Assembly (NCBI GenBank): GCA_022843625.1
Contig: JALHNH010000008.1
Coordinates: 1 to 64,000, forward strand
Length of the DNA: 64,000 bases
Direction: 5' to 3'
From: Bryobacter sp.
Lineage (GTDB): Bacteria; Acidobacteriota; Terriglobia; Bryobacterales; Bryobacteraceae
Shown here piece after piece: positions 36,441-47,271 of this stretch. The notes below the pieces were generated by a model. The model was not told the origin of the DNA and ran no database searches. It saw only the letters and a program-made list of their open reading frames with translations. Made by a program: the position numbers and the translations under genes. Positions within the stretch are counted from its first letter, which is position 1; each line of letters begins with the position of its first letter.

Positions 36441-39400
36441 CGAAGTCGATTGGCTTTGTGAGGTAGGAATCCATACCGCTGGTGAGGCAACGCTCGAGAT
36501 CGCTCTCCATGGCGTTGGCAGTGATCGCGACGATGGGGATGTGAGTTGAGCCATGTTCGCGCTCGCGGATGCGTCTGGTGGCCTCGTAGCCGTCCATTTC
36601 AGGCATCTGGCAATCCATGAGGATAAGGTCGAAATTGTAGCGATCGAGCATGGCGAGAGCCTCGACGCCGCTGGCAGCTACTTTGGCTTTGCAGCCAAGA
36701 CGATCGAGGAGGCGGAGTGCGAGCTTCTGATTTACCTTATTGTCTTCGACCAGCAGGACATCCAGCGATTCCGGCAGAGGCTGGAGGGCGTTGCGGCTGG
36801 ATTCGCGCCGCTCAAGAGCGTTTTCCGGGGCGACATCGAGCTGAATTTCGAGTCGGAACTCACTGCCCTCGCCGGGAACACTTTGTGCTGCGATTGTGCC
36901 GCCCATGAGTTCTGCGAGGCTGCGTGAGATGGACAGGCCGAGGCCCGTGCCGCCATAGCGGCGAGTGGTGGACAGATCAGCCTGGGTGAATTTGTGGAAG
37001 ACAGTTTCCAGTTTTTCGGGATCAATGCCGATGCCTGTGTCGCGCACGGCAATGGAGATGGAATAGCGGCTGGCGGCGTAGTATTTGATTTTGGCGTCGA
37101 GGCAGATCTCGCCGGCATCGGTGAATTTTACGGCATTGCCGGTAAGGTTGAAGAGGATCTGACGGATGCGGAGGGCATCGCCGTAGAAAGCGCGGGGAGC
37201 GTCGGCGGGGTAGGTGGTTCTGATCTTGAGGCCCTTTTCTTCGGCACGGACGCGCATAAGCTGGACGACTTCCGACAGGACGACCGAGAGATCGATCGGA
37301 GCTCGCTCGATGCTGAGTTTTCCAGCTTCGATTCGTGAGAAATCGAGGACATCGTTGATCAGGGCGAGTAGAGACTGGGCGGACTGGGCGATGGTTTCCG
37401 AGTAATCCTGCTGGTCTTTATTGAGATTGGTCTCGAGCAGGAGCTGGCACATGCCAGTGATGCCGTTCATGGGCGTGCGGATTTCGTGGCTGATCATGGC
37501 GAGGAAGTCGCTTTTGGCCTGATTGGCACTTTCGGCGCGCTGGCGGGCTTCGGCAGCGGCGATTTCTGCGTTGGTGGAATCGGTGATGTCACGCATGTTC
37601 GTGACGATGGCACCAACAGCGGGGTTGTCGAAGAGGTTGCGGGAGATTACTTCTATCCAGCGGTATTCGCCGTTTTTGTGTTTCATGCGAACGCGGGAGC
37701 GTTGGGTTTGGCCGGGGACTTCGAGAAGGCCTTTGAGGCGGGACTGAACAGCCTGAAGATCGTCGGGATGGATGAGATCGGGGTTGAAATCGCCGAGCAG
37801 TTCTTGCGGCTCGTAGCCGAGAATGATTCTGAGAGCGGGGCTGGCATAGAAGACGCGGCGGTTGTGATCCCAGAGGGTGATACCGACCGAACTGTATTCA
37901 ATGAGGGCGCGGAAGCTTTCTTCTTTTTCGGCCAGTTTGCGGTTGTGCTGGTAGGTGCGGGTGATGAAGGCGTAGATGGCCAGGAGGGCTGCGATGATGC
38001 TGATGCCCACGGGGATGAAGAAGACAGGTTGCTGCAGCAGTGGTGCGGGGACTTCGAAAGACAGATCGGGAATCGATTTCGCTTTGGCACCGAATTGGTC
38101 TTTGGCCTCGAAGCGGATGGAGTGCGCACCATGGGTGAGGTCTGAGATGGTTCTGGTGCCAGCAGAAAGCCAATCCGACCAGGGGCCGCCGTCGAGGCTG
38201 AAGCGGGCGAGGTTGCCGTCTTCGGAACTGGATTCTCCAAAGCCGAATACGCGCCAATCGAGAACGGCTGAGGAGCCGTTGATCTTAGGGGGGAGGACGA
38301 CAAGTCTGGGGACAGGGCGGTTGAGGGCTTCACGGCTGAGGCAATATAAGCCGCTGCCATCGCTACCGGTACAGATCTGATTCTGCCAGAAAGCGATGGG
38401 CCAGATTTCGGGGTTTTCGAGGCCAGCGGCGGTGCCAATGGTGCTCCATTCACCTTCTCTCCGCAACATGAGGCCGCCACGAGTGGCGAGCCATAGGATG
38501 CGTTGCGGGTCTTCCCGCAGTTCCCATGTGGCTTGAGCTGGAGCCGATTTACCGAGTGCCTGGTAGCTGATCTTGCCATCGGTGCCAATTTGGCCCAGAC
38601 CGTTGCGGCGGTCGAGGAAATAGGCAGCTCCGTTGGTCTGAGGCAAGACGAAAAAAACAGCGGGATGCAGCAGGCCATTTTGTTGGGACCAATGTGTCCA
38701 GGACTGATCCTTGAATCGGCTAATCCCCTGGAAGGTTGAGAACCAAAGAGCACCGTCGTCACCGAGAGCCATGCTGTACACGCGGGAATCGATGAGGCCA
38801 CGCTGTTTGTCCCATCGATCAAAAGAGGTGCCGTTGAAGGCAAAAGCACCGCTGGGGCGGAGGGGCAGGCCACCGGAACTGCCCAGGACCCACAGGCGGT
38901 TGCTGGTATCCACCTGAACGCGGTGCATGGGCGTATCCAGAAGTCCCTCCGCCGAGCCGAAATGGCGCCATTTGCCGGATGAGAAGCGGAAAGCACCGCC
39001 GAAGCTGGCACCGCTGCTGCACCAGATGGAGCCGTCCTTTTGTTGAGCGAGGCCAGTGACGAGGCCGAGGCGCTGGGAGCCGATATGAGTGGTTTGACGG
39101 ATGGAACCGTCCGGGGAAATGACCAGGATGCCGTCGTTTGTTCCTGCCCAGAGGCTGCCATCCTGAGTGCTGAGCAGAGAAAGAAAATGATTGTTCAGGT
39201 TGGGGAATGGGAACTGGAGTCTGGACCAGATGGATTGACCGGAACGCAGGTGGTGGAGGCCAGTGGAGGTGGCAACCCACAAGCGGCCCTGGCGATCAAA
39301 ATAGAGGCTGTTGGATACACGAAGTGGAGGAGGGATAGGGCGAAGTTGCGCCCAGTTGCCGCCTTCTTTGAGCCAAGCCTCGGTGGAGTTGTAAACAGCA

Positions 39401-40242
39401 ATGGAATCGCCCGAGTCGGAGATGGCCAATTGTCTGGCAACCTGTCCGCGAGACTGAGGCAATTGGCGGAAAGTTCCCTTTGGGGACCATTCCCAAAGAC
39501 CGATCCAATCCTGGGGAAAGGCAATGGAAAGGATGCCCGAGCCATTGCGGTTGTCGGCTGCGGCTCTGATGAAGAGTCCAGCAATATGAGCGGGGTCCTT
39601 GAGTGCTTTTGCATCGAGGAAGGTGGTTGATCCCGTATTGTCGAGTTTGATCAGGCCAGTGCTGCTGGAGAGGAAGATTGGTGCTCCGGCTGAAACACTG
39701 AGGCGGCTGGCGAGGTTTTCGTGGCCATTGAAGATTTTGGCCAGGACGTTTTCGCTTGAGCCATTCCAGGTGTAGAAGTTCAAGTTTGAGTCCTGAACAA
39801 TCACGACTCCATCGGACTTGCGACCGCTGGCAGTGATACGGATAGGCTTTCCTTCGAATTTTAGTTGAACCGGTTTGCAGGAGGCGCGCTCGAAGATGAT
39901 GGGCAAGCCCTCACCGGTGCCGATGATGGAGGAAGAGTCGAGGGGTTGGATCTGTCGAGGGGAACGGCTCTTGTCGAAAGCCTGGCAGGGGATAGGGTGC
40001 CACTGGAAATCGTCGTACCAGGCAAGGCCTGAAGCAGTGCTGGCCCAAATAGTACCGTCCGCGGTTTCGACAACCTGGGATACTACATTGCTGGGCAGAC
40101 CATCGCGTTCGGAAAACTTAGTCCAACGCCAAGTCTCCTGAAGCGCTTCGCTCAGTTTGGGTTTGGTGTCGAGGCGGAAATATGGTTGTGGCTGTGCTGG
40201 CGATACGCCGGCAGAGGCTAGAACCAACAAAACCAGCATCAA
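36361..40242 (-). CDS. Hybrid sensor histidine kinase with two-component propellers
   Basis: 1293 residues. Signal peptide 1-18; about 20-630 are Reg_prop propeller repeats ('ADGTIWASTASGLAWYD', 'DGSLWAGTNDGILVIS', 'DGALWFSTFQGISRF'); about 640-700 a Y_Y_Y domain; one membrane span ('FFIPVGISIIAALLAIYAFI'); PAS (about 730-860); HisKA with 'MISHEIRTPMNG'; HATPase ('DTGIGIDPEKL', 'GGTGLGLSISRSL'); and a C-terminal receiver ('LLVEDNKVNQ', 'LILMDCQMPEMDG', 'LTKPID'). Unlike Bacteroidetes HTCS proteins it has no AraC output domain, so it must pass phosphate on. The ligand is presumably an oligosaccharide in the periplasm. Its 3' end overlaps the flavoprotein gene by 80 bp. Confidence 0.92.
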   Translation of the reverse strand: MMLVLLVLASAGVSPAQPQPYFRLDTKPKLSEALQETWRWTKFSERDGLPSNVVSQVVETADGTIWASTASGLAWYDDFQWHPIPCQAFDKSRSPRQIQPLDSSSIIGTGEGLPIIFERASCKPVQLKFEGKPIRITASGRKSDGVVIVQDSNLNFYTWNGSSENVLAKIFNGHENLASRLSVSAGAPIFLSSSTGLIKLDNTGSTTFLDAKALKDPAHIAGLFIRAAADNRNGSGILSIAFPQDWIGLWEWSPKGTFRQLPQSRGQVARQLAISDSGDSIAVYNSTEAWLKEGGNWAQLRPIPPPLRVSNSLYFDRQGRLWVATSTGLHHLRSGQSIWSRLQFPFPNLNNHFLSLLSTQDGSLWAGTNDGILVISPDGSIRQTTHIGSQRLGLVTGLAQQKDGSIWCSSGASFGGAFRFSSGKWRHFGSAEGLLDTPMHRVQVDTSNRLWVLGSSGGLPLRPSGAFAFNGTSFDRWDKQRGLIDSRVYSMALGDDGALWFSTFQGISRFKDQSWTHWSQQNGLLHPAVFFVLPQTNGAAYFLDRRNGLGQIGTDGKISYQALGKSAPAQATWELREDPQRILWLATRGGLMLRREGEWSTIGTAAGLENPEIWPIAFWQNQICTGSDGSGLYCLSREALNRPVPRLVVLPPKINGSSAVLDWRVFGFGESSSEDGNLARFSLDGGPWSDWLSAGTRTISDLTHGAHSIRFEAKDQFGAKAKSIPDLSFEVPAPLLQQPVFFIPVGISIIAALLAIYAFITRTYQHNRKLAEKEESFRALIEYSSVGITLWDHNRRVFYASPALRIILGYEPQELLGDFNPDLIHPDDLQAVQSRLKGLLEVPGQTQRSRVRMKHKNGEYRWIEVISRNLFDNPAVGAIVTNMRDITDSTNAEIAAAEARQRAESANQAKSDFLAMISHEIRTPMNGITGMCQLLLETNLNKDQQDYSETIAQSAQSLLALINDVLDFSRIEAGKLSIERAPIDLSVVLSEVVQLMRVRAEEKGLKIRTTYPADAPRAFYGDALRIRQILFNLTGNAVKFTDAGEICLDAKIKYYAASRYSISIAVRDTGIGIDPEKLETVFHKFTQADLSTTRRYGGTGLGLSISRSLAELMGGTIAAQSVPGEGSEFRLEIQLDVAPENALERRESSRNALQPLPESLDVLLVEDNKVNQKLALRLLDRLGCKAKVAASGVEALAMLDRYNFDLILMDCQMPEMDGYEATRRIREREHGSTHIPIVAITANAMESDLERCLTSGMDSYLTKPIDFAKLRDALETWGIDYRAPKATSDPGAS

Positions 40243-40334
40243 AAAACAAGACGGAATCGGGCTACTCCTCTCATGTGCTTATCGACAAAACGTACTCTCT
40301 CGATAATAGAATGCCCGATTCCGGCTGAAAAGGC

Positions 40335-41153
40335 CTAGTTTGCTTTACGAATGTAGATATTTCCGTTGAAATTCTTGAAGTTATAGTCTGGGCCGCCGCC
40401 GTTGACGGAGCCAATACTCATGGATTCTCGGTGGACTCTGCTGCGATTCCGTTCGCCCTGGCGCGGTTCTGTCGTTTCTACTTTGGCGGCATTTGGTTGC
40501 ATTTGTACATCGAAATCGGTGAATACATCGCCGTTATTGGTCTGCATTTTGAGATAGGCCTTGGTGGAGGCGGGGAGGGTGACGTCGATGGTGCCGTTCA
40601 TGGAACTGAAGCTCATGGGCTTGGTGGGGTCTACGCTTTTGAATTTGGCGAGGACTTTGCCGTTGAGGGAGTGAGCGACGACCGAGCCTGAAACGTCGGT
40701 GAGAGTGATGCTGCCGTTGGTGGCGTTGAGTTCCATCTCGCCTTCGACGCCCTCGACTGAGATCATTTTGCCGTTGGTGGCGGAGAGTTTGAGGGAGGTT
40801 TTCACTGGGACGAGGATTGTGACGTTTTCTCCGCGGGCCTTCCAGCCCATCGAGACGGTGACAATGTTGTTCTCTTCTTCGAGTGTGACCGAGGAGCCGG
40901 TAGAGTTGAGGCGCTTGAGCCCGCGGGCGGTTTCTGGCACATCGCGCTCTGCTTCCTTTTCGGTTTTGGTCGAAGTTTCGACTACGACATCTTTGCCCGA
41001 GTGGGCCTTGACTGAGATGGAGCCATGGAGGATGTTCATCTTGACTGTGCCGGGGCGGGCGGGATCGCGGAAGGCGATGGAGAGCTTGTCGCCGGTGTTT
41101 TGGGCAAGCAGAGTTGCCCCCCAGATCGAGATGCAGATTAGTAGATTTTTCAT
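40335..41153 (-). CDS. Exported DUF4097 beta-strand repeat protein (second copy)
   Basis: 272 residues from the ATG at 41153, which starts a signal peptide ('KNLLICISIWGATLLAQ'); the frame continues upstream but only overlaps the previous gene. The body repeats strand-turn units around 'NG' ('LSATNGKMISVEGVEGEMELNATNGSITLTDVSG', 'FSSMNGTIDV', 'TNNGDVFTDF'), the DUF4097 beta-solenoid pattern. It is placed 7 bp after a related protein and in line with the sigma/anti-sigma pair. Probably a cell-envelope protein; function unknown. Confidence 0.82.
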   Translation of the reverse strand: MKNLLICISIWGATLLAQNTGDKLSIAFRDPARPGTVKMNILHGSISVKAHSGKDVVVETSTKTEKEAERDVPETARGLKRLNSTGSSVTLEEENNIVTVSMGWKARGENVTILVPVKTSLKLSATNGKMISVEGVEGEMELNATNGSITLTDVSGSVVAHSLNGKVLAKFKSVDPTKPMSFSSMNGTIDVTLPASTKAYLKMQTNNGDVFTDFDVQMQPNAAKVETTEPRQGERNRSRVHRESMSIGSVNGGGPDYNFKNFNGNIYIRKAN

Positions 41154-41160
41154 TTGCTTG

Positions 41161-41856
41161 TTATGCCTTTCTTTCGACGATGCGGATGTCGCCGTTGAGC
41201 CCTTCGACTTTGATTTCGATGCCTCCATGTCCCACACGACCCCCGGCAAAGCGGTTTCTGCTGACAATACGCTTCATGCCCTGCTCTGTTACTTTTGTTT
41301 CTGATTCGTCCGGGAGGGGCGTCATTTCGAAGCCGGAGTAGACGTGGCCGTTCATAGTTTTTATCTGGAAGTCGGCGTTGAGTGGCTTGGGGAATTCGAG
41401 TTGGATCTCGCCGTTGACGTTCTTGACGTAGATGTCTTTGGTGGGGCGCTGGTCGTAGGAGACTTCGATTTTGCCGTTGACTCCGCGCAGGATCAGGCGG
41501 GTGTCGGCTGGCATGTCGACTTCGACGTTGTGGCGGGTGTTGTAGCGATTCCATCGGCGCTGGTCGTTTGGTGTCTCGACCCAGATGCGGAAGGAATCGT
41601 TGTCGAGGTGCGGGTCGAATCGGACTTCGCGCTTGGCCAGTTCGAGGTCTTCTGTTGTTGGTGCTGAGAGTTCGATGTCGGCAACTACCCTGATCTCTTT
41701 TCGGCTGCTGGCAAGGACTTTGACAGTGCCGTTTGCGATTTCAATGTCAATGCTTTTGGGTGTGACAGCAAACTGTTTGTCGAAGCGGTAGTTGTGTTTG
41801 GGTGTGGCTAGCAGAGTTAAAGGGCAGAGCAGGATGGCGCGGCGATGGATTTTCAT
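41161..41856 (-). CDS. Exported DUF4097-like beta-strand protein (first copy)
   Basis: 231 residues, twin-arginine-like start ('MKIHRRAILLCPLTLLATP') then beta-solenoid units: 'SIDIEIANGTVKVLASSRKEIRVVADIEL', 'RLILRGVNGKIEVSY', 'DIYVKNVNGEIQLEF', 'FQIKTMNGHVYSGF', 'IKVEGLNGDIRIVERK'. It overlaps the anti-sigma gene (ATGA) and is followed by a second DUF4097 gene. The pair may be the envelope-facing target of the sigma switch. Confidence 0.8.
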   Translation of the reverse strand: MKIHRRAILLCPLTLLATPKHNYRFDKQFAVTPKSIDIEIANGTVKVLASSRKEIRVVADIELSAPTTEDLELAKREVRFDPHLDNDSFRIWVETPNDQRRWNRYNTRHNVEVDMPADTRLILRGVNGKIEVSYDQRPTKDIYVKNVNGEIQLEFPKPLNADFQIKTMNGHVYSGFEMTPLPDESETKVTEQGMKRIVSRNRFAGGRVGHGGIEIKVEGLNGDIRIVERKA

Positions 41857-42620
41857 TGGACTTTGAGCTCCTCTATGGCTTTGACGAGACGGATTTTGAC
41901 GGTGGGGTCGATGGCCTGACTGGCGGCGAGCTGGGCGAAGGCTGAGGCGGCGCGGCGTTCGCGGAATTCGACCATGGCGTCGATTAGTGCCAGCTGGACT
42001 AGCGGGGAATCCTGAAGGGTGAGCGCTTCGACCATCGATTGACGCACCTGAGGACGGGTTGAGTATTTGCGCAAGGCGTCGGTGGCGGCCAGGCGGACGT
42101 CGACGCTGGAATCACTTCGCAAGGTCTGAATGAGGGCTCCTACGACTTCTTCGTCCGGGTTGTCGAGGCGGACTGAGTAGTTGACGCCCCGGAGGCGTTC
42201 TACAGCGCTTTGCTGCTGGAGGAGGCTGGTGGCGAACATGGTGCGCATGCCACGGAGTTCTTCGCGGAGCTCGGCCATTTCGGACTTGGGTTTTTGGCCG
42301 GCGAAGTAAGTGCCGGCGAGGAAGGCGCCGATTGCGATGGCTGCGGCGGCAGCCCAGATCTGCCACGGTTGCTGCTTTTGGGGTTGTGGCCGATTGCGGG
42401 TTTCTCTGGCCAGCATAGCTTCGAAATCCTGACGGAAGTAGGGGCCGGGGCTAGCTTGAGGGAGGCTGTTCAATTTATCCCAAATTTCAACTTCTTCCCG
42501 GCAGATGGAACAGAGGCTGGCGTGTTCGCGGAATTGATCACGATCCTTGGGATTCAGGCGGTTTTCGAGGTAGGCGGCGAGCTGGCGTTCGCCGGTGGGG
42601 CAGAAGCTGGTTTCTCTCAT
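41853..42620 (-). CDS. Zinc-finger anti-sigma factor with HEAT-like C-terminus
   Basis: 255 residues from ATG 42620, overlapping the sigma stop (ATGA); a longer frame exists but antisense-overlaps sigma. The N-terminus is a zf-HC2 anti-sigma domain ('REHASLCSICREEVEIW', HxxxCxxC, about 32-40). A membrane span follows ('IWAAAAAIAIGAFLAGTYFAG', about 84-104). The C-terminal part (about 150-255) is helical and HEAT-like ('LIQTLRSDSSVDVRLAATDALRKYS', 'QLALIDAMVEFRERRAASAFAQLAA'). It should hold the ECF sigma at the membrane; the HEAT-like outside part is an unusual sensor or docking domain. Confidence 0.85.
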   Translation of the reverse strand: MRETSFCPTGERQLAAYLENRLNPKDRDQFREHASLCSICREEVEIWDKLNSLPQASPGPYFRQDFEAMLARETRNRPQPQKQQPWQIWAAAAAIAIGAFLAGTYFAGQKPKSEMAELREELRGMRTMFATSLLQQQSAVERLRGVNYSVRLDNPDEEVVGALIQTLRSDSSVDVRLAATDALRKYSTRPQVRQSMVEALTLQDSPLVQLALIDAMVEFRERRAASAFAQLAASQAIDPTVKIRLVKAIEELKVQ

Positions 42621-43189
42621 GAGCCGGTTTTCCTTTCGAGGAGGTTGAGGTAGATTTCTTTTAGCGAGGCGAGGGCGCGGTGGAGGCGGACTCGGGCGGC
42701 TACGGTTTCGCAGCCAATGATTTCGGCGATTTGTTCGTGGCGGAGACCCTGGAAGCGGGCCATGACGAGGATTTCTCTTTTCGAGGGAGGCAGGAGGCTG
42801 AGGGCTTTGTGCAGGAGGGCGGATTCCTGCATGTCTTGGAGAGAGGTTTCTTTTCTTGCCGGTGCGTCGAAGCCCTCTTCCCACTCGGTTTCAAAGCGCT
42901 TTTTGCGCCAGTGGTCCATCTGGAGGTTGCGGACGATGGAGTAGACCCAGGCCTGGAAGCTGTGACCGTCTTTGTAGCTGCTTTTGAAGCGGAGCATGCG
43001 GCAGAAGGCTTCCTGCACGAGGTCTTCGCTGAGTTGGCGGTCCTGATTCATGCGCCAGCAGTAGCGGAAGAGTTTTTCGCTGTGGCGATCGAAGAGGGTG
43101 GACATGGGGGTATAGTCGCCATCGCGGACGCGGGCCATGAGTGACTCGTCGGAGTCTGACGCGGGGCTGGGAAGGGTCTGCAGTTGCAA
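42617..43189 (-). CDS. ECF-type RNA polymerase sigma factor
   Basis: Up to 190 residues from a TTG at 43189; an ATG at 43138 ('MARVRDGD') is an alternative start. Sigma region 2 is 'FRYCWRMNQDRQLSEDLVQEAFCRMLRF' and 'QAWVYSIVRNLQMDHWRKKR'; region 4 is 'LPPSKREILVMARFQGLRHEQIAEIIGCETVAARVRLHRALASLKEI'. It is co-translated with its anti-sigma gene and followed by two DUF4097 genes. The signal and regulon are not known; envelope stress is inferred from the targets. Confidence 0.92.
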   Translation of the reverse strand: MQLQTLPSPASDSDESLMARVRDGDYTPMSTLFDRHSEKLFRYCWRMNQDRQLSEDLVQEAFCRMLRFKSSYKDGHSFQAWVYSIVRNLQMDHWRKKRFETEWEEGFDAPARKETSLQDMQESALLHKALSLLPPSKREILVMARFQGLRHEQIAEIIGCETVAARVRLHRALASLKEIYLNLLERKTGS

Positions 43190-43234
43190 TTTCGCTGGGG
43201 CCTACTGGGGAGGTACGGTTGCCGGGCGAAAGTG

Positions 43235-44299
43235 TTACTTGAGCAGCTTAAAGATTTGTCGCGAGGTGGGGAGGCGATTGTCGACGCCTTCGAGATTGGT
43301 GAGCCAGACGAAGGCGAAGTTGTGTTCGGGGCGGAGGTAGAGGATTGTGCTGGTGCCTTGCTGGCCGCCGGTGTGGTAGATTTCGCGATCGCCTTCTGGT
43401 GCCTTGGCGAGGCTCCAGCCCAGCCCATAGCCGGTGATTTTGCCGGATTTGAGCCTGCTGGATGTCCACATCAGATCGATCAGTTCCGATTTAATGAGCT
43501 TTTGGCGGTAGATGCCTTCGCTGAATTTCAAGAGGTCGTCAACTGTGGAGACGTAGCCGCCGCCTGGAATCTTGGCCGTGTTGTCGGAGACAGCGCAGTC
43601 CTCAATTTCGCCTTCGAGGGATTTACGGTAGCCCTGGGCGCGGCGGAGCGAGATGCCGCGGTTATTGTCGGGGGCAGTGTTGCACATGCCGACTGTAGCG
43701 AATAGTTTGTCTGCCATCCAGCGTTCGTAAGGCATGCCTGAGGCGTTTTCGATTGCGCAGCCGAGGAGGCCGTAGCCGTAGGTAGTGTAAAGGTATTTGG
43801 TGCCTGGCTCATGCTCTAGCGGGTCGGCAGAGAATTTTTTGAGGGCTTCGATGACGTTGGGGAAACGGATGGCGTTGTTGGCGTCGGAGGGGTCCTTCTC
43901 TTTGTAGGTACGGATGCCGCCGAGGTGGCTCAGGATTTGAGCGAGGGTGATGGGGTGAGGTTTTACTGGAAAAGCGGGGCAGTGTTTATGAATCTCGTCG
44001 TTGAGGGAGAGCATTTGCATTTCCACCATCTGGAGAAGTGCAACGGAGGTGAGAGGCTTGGAAATGGAAGCGAGGCGGAAGGGAGTGTCGCGGCGGACTG
44101 GGCGGCCCACTTTGATGTCGGCCATGCCGGAGGCGCGGGTCCAGAGGATTTCACCTTTGTAGTAGACTCCGGCGGCGTAGCCTGGGATTTTGAGCCGGGT
44201 CTTTTCTGAGTCGAGAAAGCGATTGAGGGCGGTGAAATCCTGGGCTGTCAGGATCAGTGCGGAAAAATGGAAAAAAGATAGGAAAATCGCTCTAAGCAT
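43235..44299 (-). CDS. Exported serine hydrolase (beta-lactamase class C / penicillin-binding family)
   Basis: 354 residues with a signal peptide ('LRAIFLSFFHFSALILTAQ'). Catalytic S-x-x-K is in 'RLASISKPLTSVALLQMVE' (about 79), the Tyr motif in 'TTYGYGLLGCAI' and the third motif as 'HTGGQQGT'. These act as beta-lactamases, D-peptidases or esterases in the periplasm; the substrate cannot be told. It lies 45 bp upstream of the sigma gene and 28 bp after the CpaE-like gene, possibly in one transcript. Confidence 0.87.
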   Translation of the reverse strand: MLRAIFLSFFHFSALILTAQDFTALNRFLDSEKTRLKIPGYAAGVYYKGEILWTRASGMADIKVGRPVRRDTPFRLASISKPLTSVALLQMVEMQMLSLNDEIHKHCPAFPVKPHPITLAQILSHLGGIRTYKEKDPSDANNAIRFPNVIEALKKFSADPLEHEPGTKYLYTTYGYGLLGCAIENASGMPYERWMADKLFATVGMCNTAPDNNRGISLRRAQGYRKSLEGEIEDCAVSDNTAKIPGGGYVSTVDDLLKFSEGIYRQKLIKSELIDLMWTSSRLKSGKITGYGLGWSLAKAPEGDREIYHTGGQQGTSTILYLRPEHNFAFVWLTNLEGVDNRLPTSRQIFKLLK

Positions 44300-44327
44300 C
44301 TGGCAACGCAGATTCTTATTTTAACGA

Positions 44328-45557
44328 TTAGGCTTTGGATGCGCTATTGGAAGTTGAGGTGAATCTGGAGAGGCCGTAGCGGATGAGGTCCATCAGGCCG
44401 TGTACTTCTTTTTTTGTTTTCGCGTTTTGGACGGAGGAGGGGATGGGGCGTTCGAGCAGGAAGTAGCCGAATTTGTTGAGTTGTTTGCCGAGTTCTGAAG
44501 ATTGGTTGATGGCTTTGCCTTCGGCAAGGGCGGTGTTAACGCCGCGGTAATCGTTGGCGAAAGTCATGTAGATCTTGTCGCCGAGGATGTCTTCGATCTG
44601 GTTGGTTTGAAGGATGTCGTTTTTCGTATGGCGATTGAGCAGGAATGAGACTTTGTCGGAGAGACCAGTGTCTTTGAGGTAATTGAATTTTTCGCGGGCG
44701 AGGTGAAGCGAAGGGATTTCGGGTGTGCAGACGAGGAAGATTTTTTTGGATTCCTGCATGACTTCATTGGCGTACTTTTCCATGTTGCCTGAGAGGTCGA
44801 CGGAAATGGCGGTGTAGTTTTTTCTGGCGTAGTCGATAAGGTTGCGAATCTGATCGTTTTCGATGCGGATGCCTGGGCTGATTTTTCCGGCGTGGAGGAC
44901 GTCGAGCTTGCCTTTGGAAGAGACAAGGGACGGCCAGAGGGCTTCGTCCATGTTAGAGGCGTGTTGGGCGGCGTCGAGGATGGTGTATTCGTTGTCGAGG
45001 TTGAGCAGGAAGCGGATGAGGCCGCTATTGAGATCGAGATCCATGAGCATGGCGGAGGTGTCTGGTTGACGGGCCATGGCTAGAGAAACGTTTGTGGCGA
45101 GGGTGGTAGTGCCGGAGCCCGGTTTAGAGGGAAGAAAGGAATAGACGAGGTTGGAGCGTGGGGTGGTGAGGGGGTTCTTGATTGCTGCATCACGCAGGCG
45201 GATGAGGATTTCGGCGAGTTCATCGGGGTCGAAGGGGGGAGCGATGTATTCGCGGATGCCGCTTTTCATCAGCCTGAGAAGGAGCTTGGGCTCAACTTGA
45301 TCGTGGAATACGGCGACCTGGAGGGTAGGGAACTCTGCGTTGAGGGCCTGGATGATTTCGTTGCTGCGATCTGGGTCGCTGAGGCCGAGAAAGACGATGT
45401 GAGGCCCGAGGCTGCGGATGCTGCGGAGCAGCTCGAATTCGTGGGGATATTGAGTGAATTCGCGAATGATGTCTATACCGCCGAGGTCATGCAGGGAGGT
45501 TTGCAAACTGATCGCAAGGTTGCGATCGGGGCCGATCATTACGCAGTTCAGGATCAT
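44328..45557 (-). CDS. CpaE/TadZ-like pilus-localisation ATPase
   Basis: 409 residues. An atypical receiver-like domain (1-120, 'CVMIGPDRNLAISLQTSL', 'PHIVFLGLSDP', 'IREYIAPPFDPDELAEIL') precedes a ParA/MinD-type ATPase with 'FLPSKPGSGTTTLATN', in which Thr replaces the usual Walker-A lysine after SG, and 'AMLMDLDLNSGLIRFLLNL'. CpaE/TadZ proteins guide Tad (Flp) pilus assembly to a cell pole. No other tad genes are in the window, so its partners must be elsewhere. The pattern of lacking the GK lysine is known in this family. Confidence 0.8.
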   Translation of the reverse strand: MILNCVMIGPDRNLAISLQTSLHDLGGIDIIREFTQYPHEFELLRSIRSLGPHIVFLGLSDPDRSNEIIQALNAEFPTLQVAVFHDQVEPKLLLRLMKSGIREYIAPPFDPDELAEILIRLRDAAIKNPLTTPRSNLVYSFLPSKPGSGTTTLATNVSLAMARQPDTSAMLMDLDLNSGLIRFLLNLDNEYTILDAAQHASNMDEALWPSLVSSKGKLDVLHAGKISPGIRIENDQIRNLIDYARKNYTAISVDLSGNMEKYANEVMQESKKIFLVCTPEIPSLHLAREKFNYLKDTGLSDKVSFLLNRHTKNDILQTNQIEDILGDKIYMTFANDYRGVNTALAEGKAINQSSELGKQLNKFGYFLLERPIPSSVQNAKTKKEVHGLMDLIRYGLSRFTSTSNSASKA

Positions 45558-45596
45558 CTTCTGTTGCTACATATCGGGCTGCGATAGCATTTCTTT

Positions 45597-47191
<1,595 letters not shown>

Positions 47192-47271
47192 CTATCGTTT
47201 TCTGCTGAGGATTCACGGCAAGTTCCTGGAGTGAATCGCTACCGTTATTGTTGGCCATCGAGGGAGGCCAT

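Noticed and set aside
37683-39161. 492-residue minus-strand frame
   Set aside because: Out-of-frame shadow within the sensor kinase; Ser/Pro/Ala-rich with no motifs.
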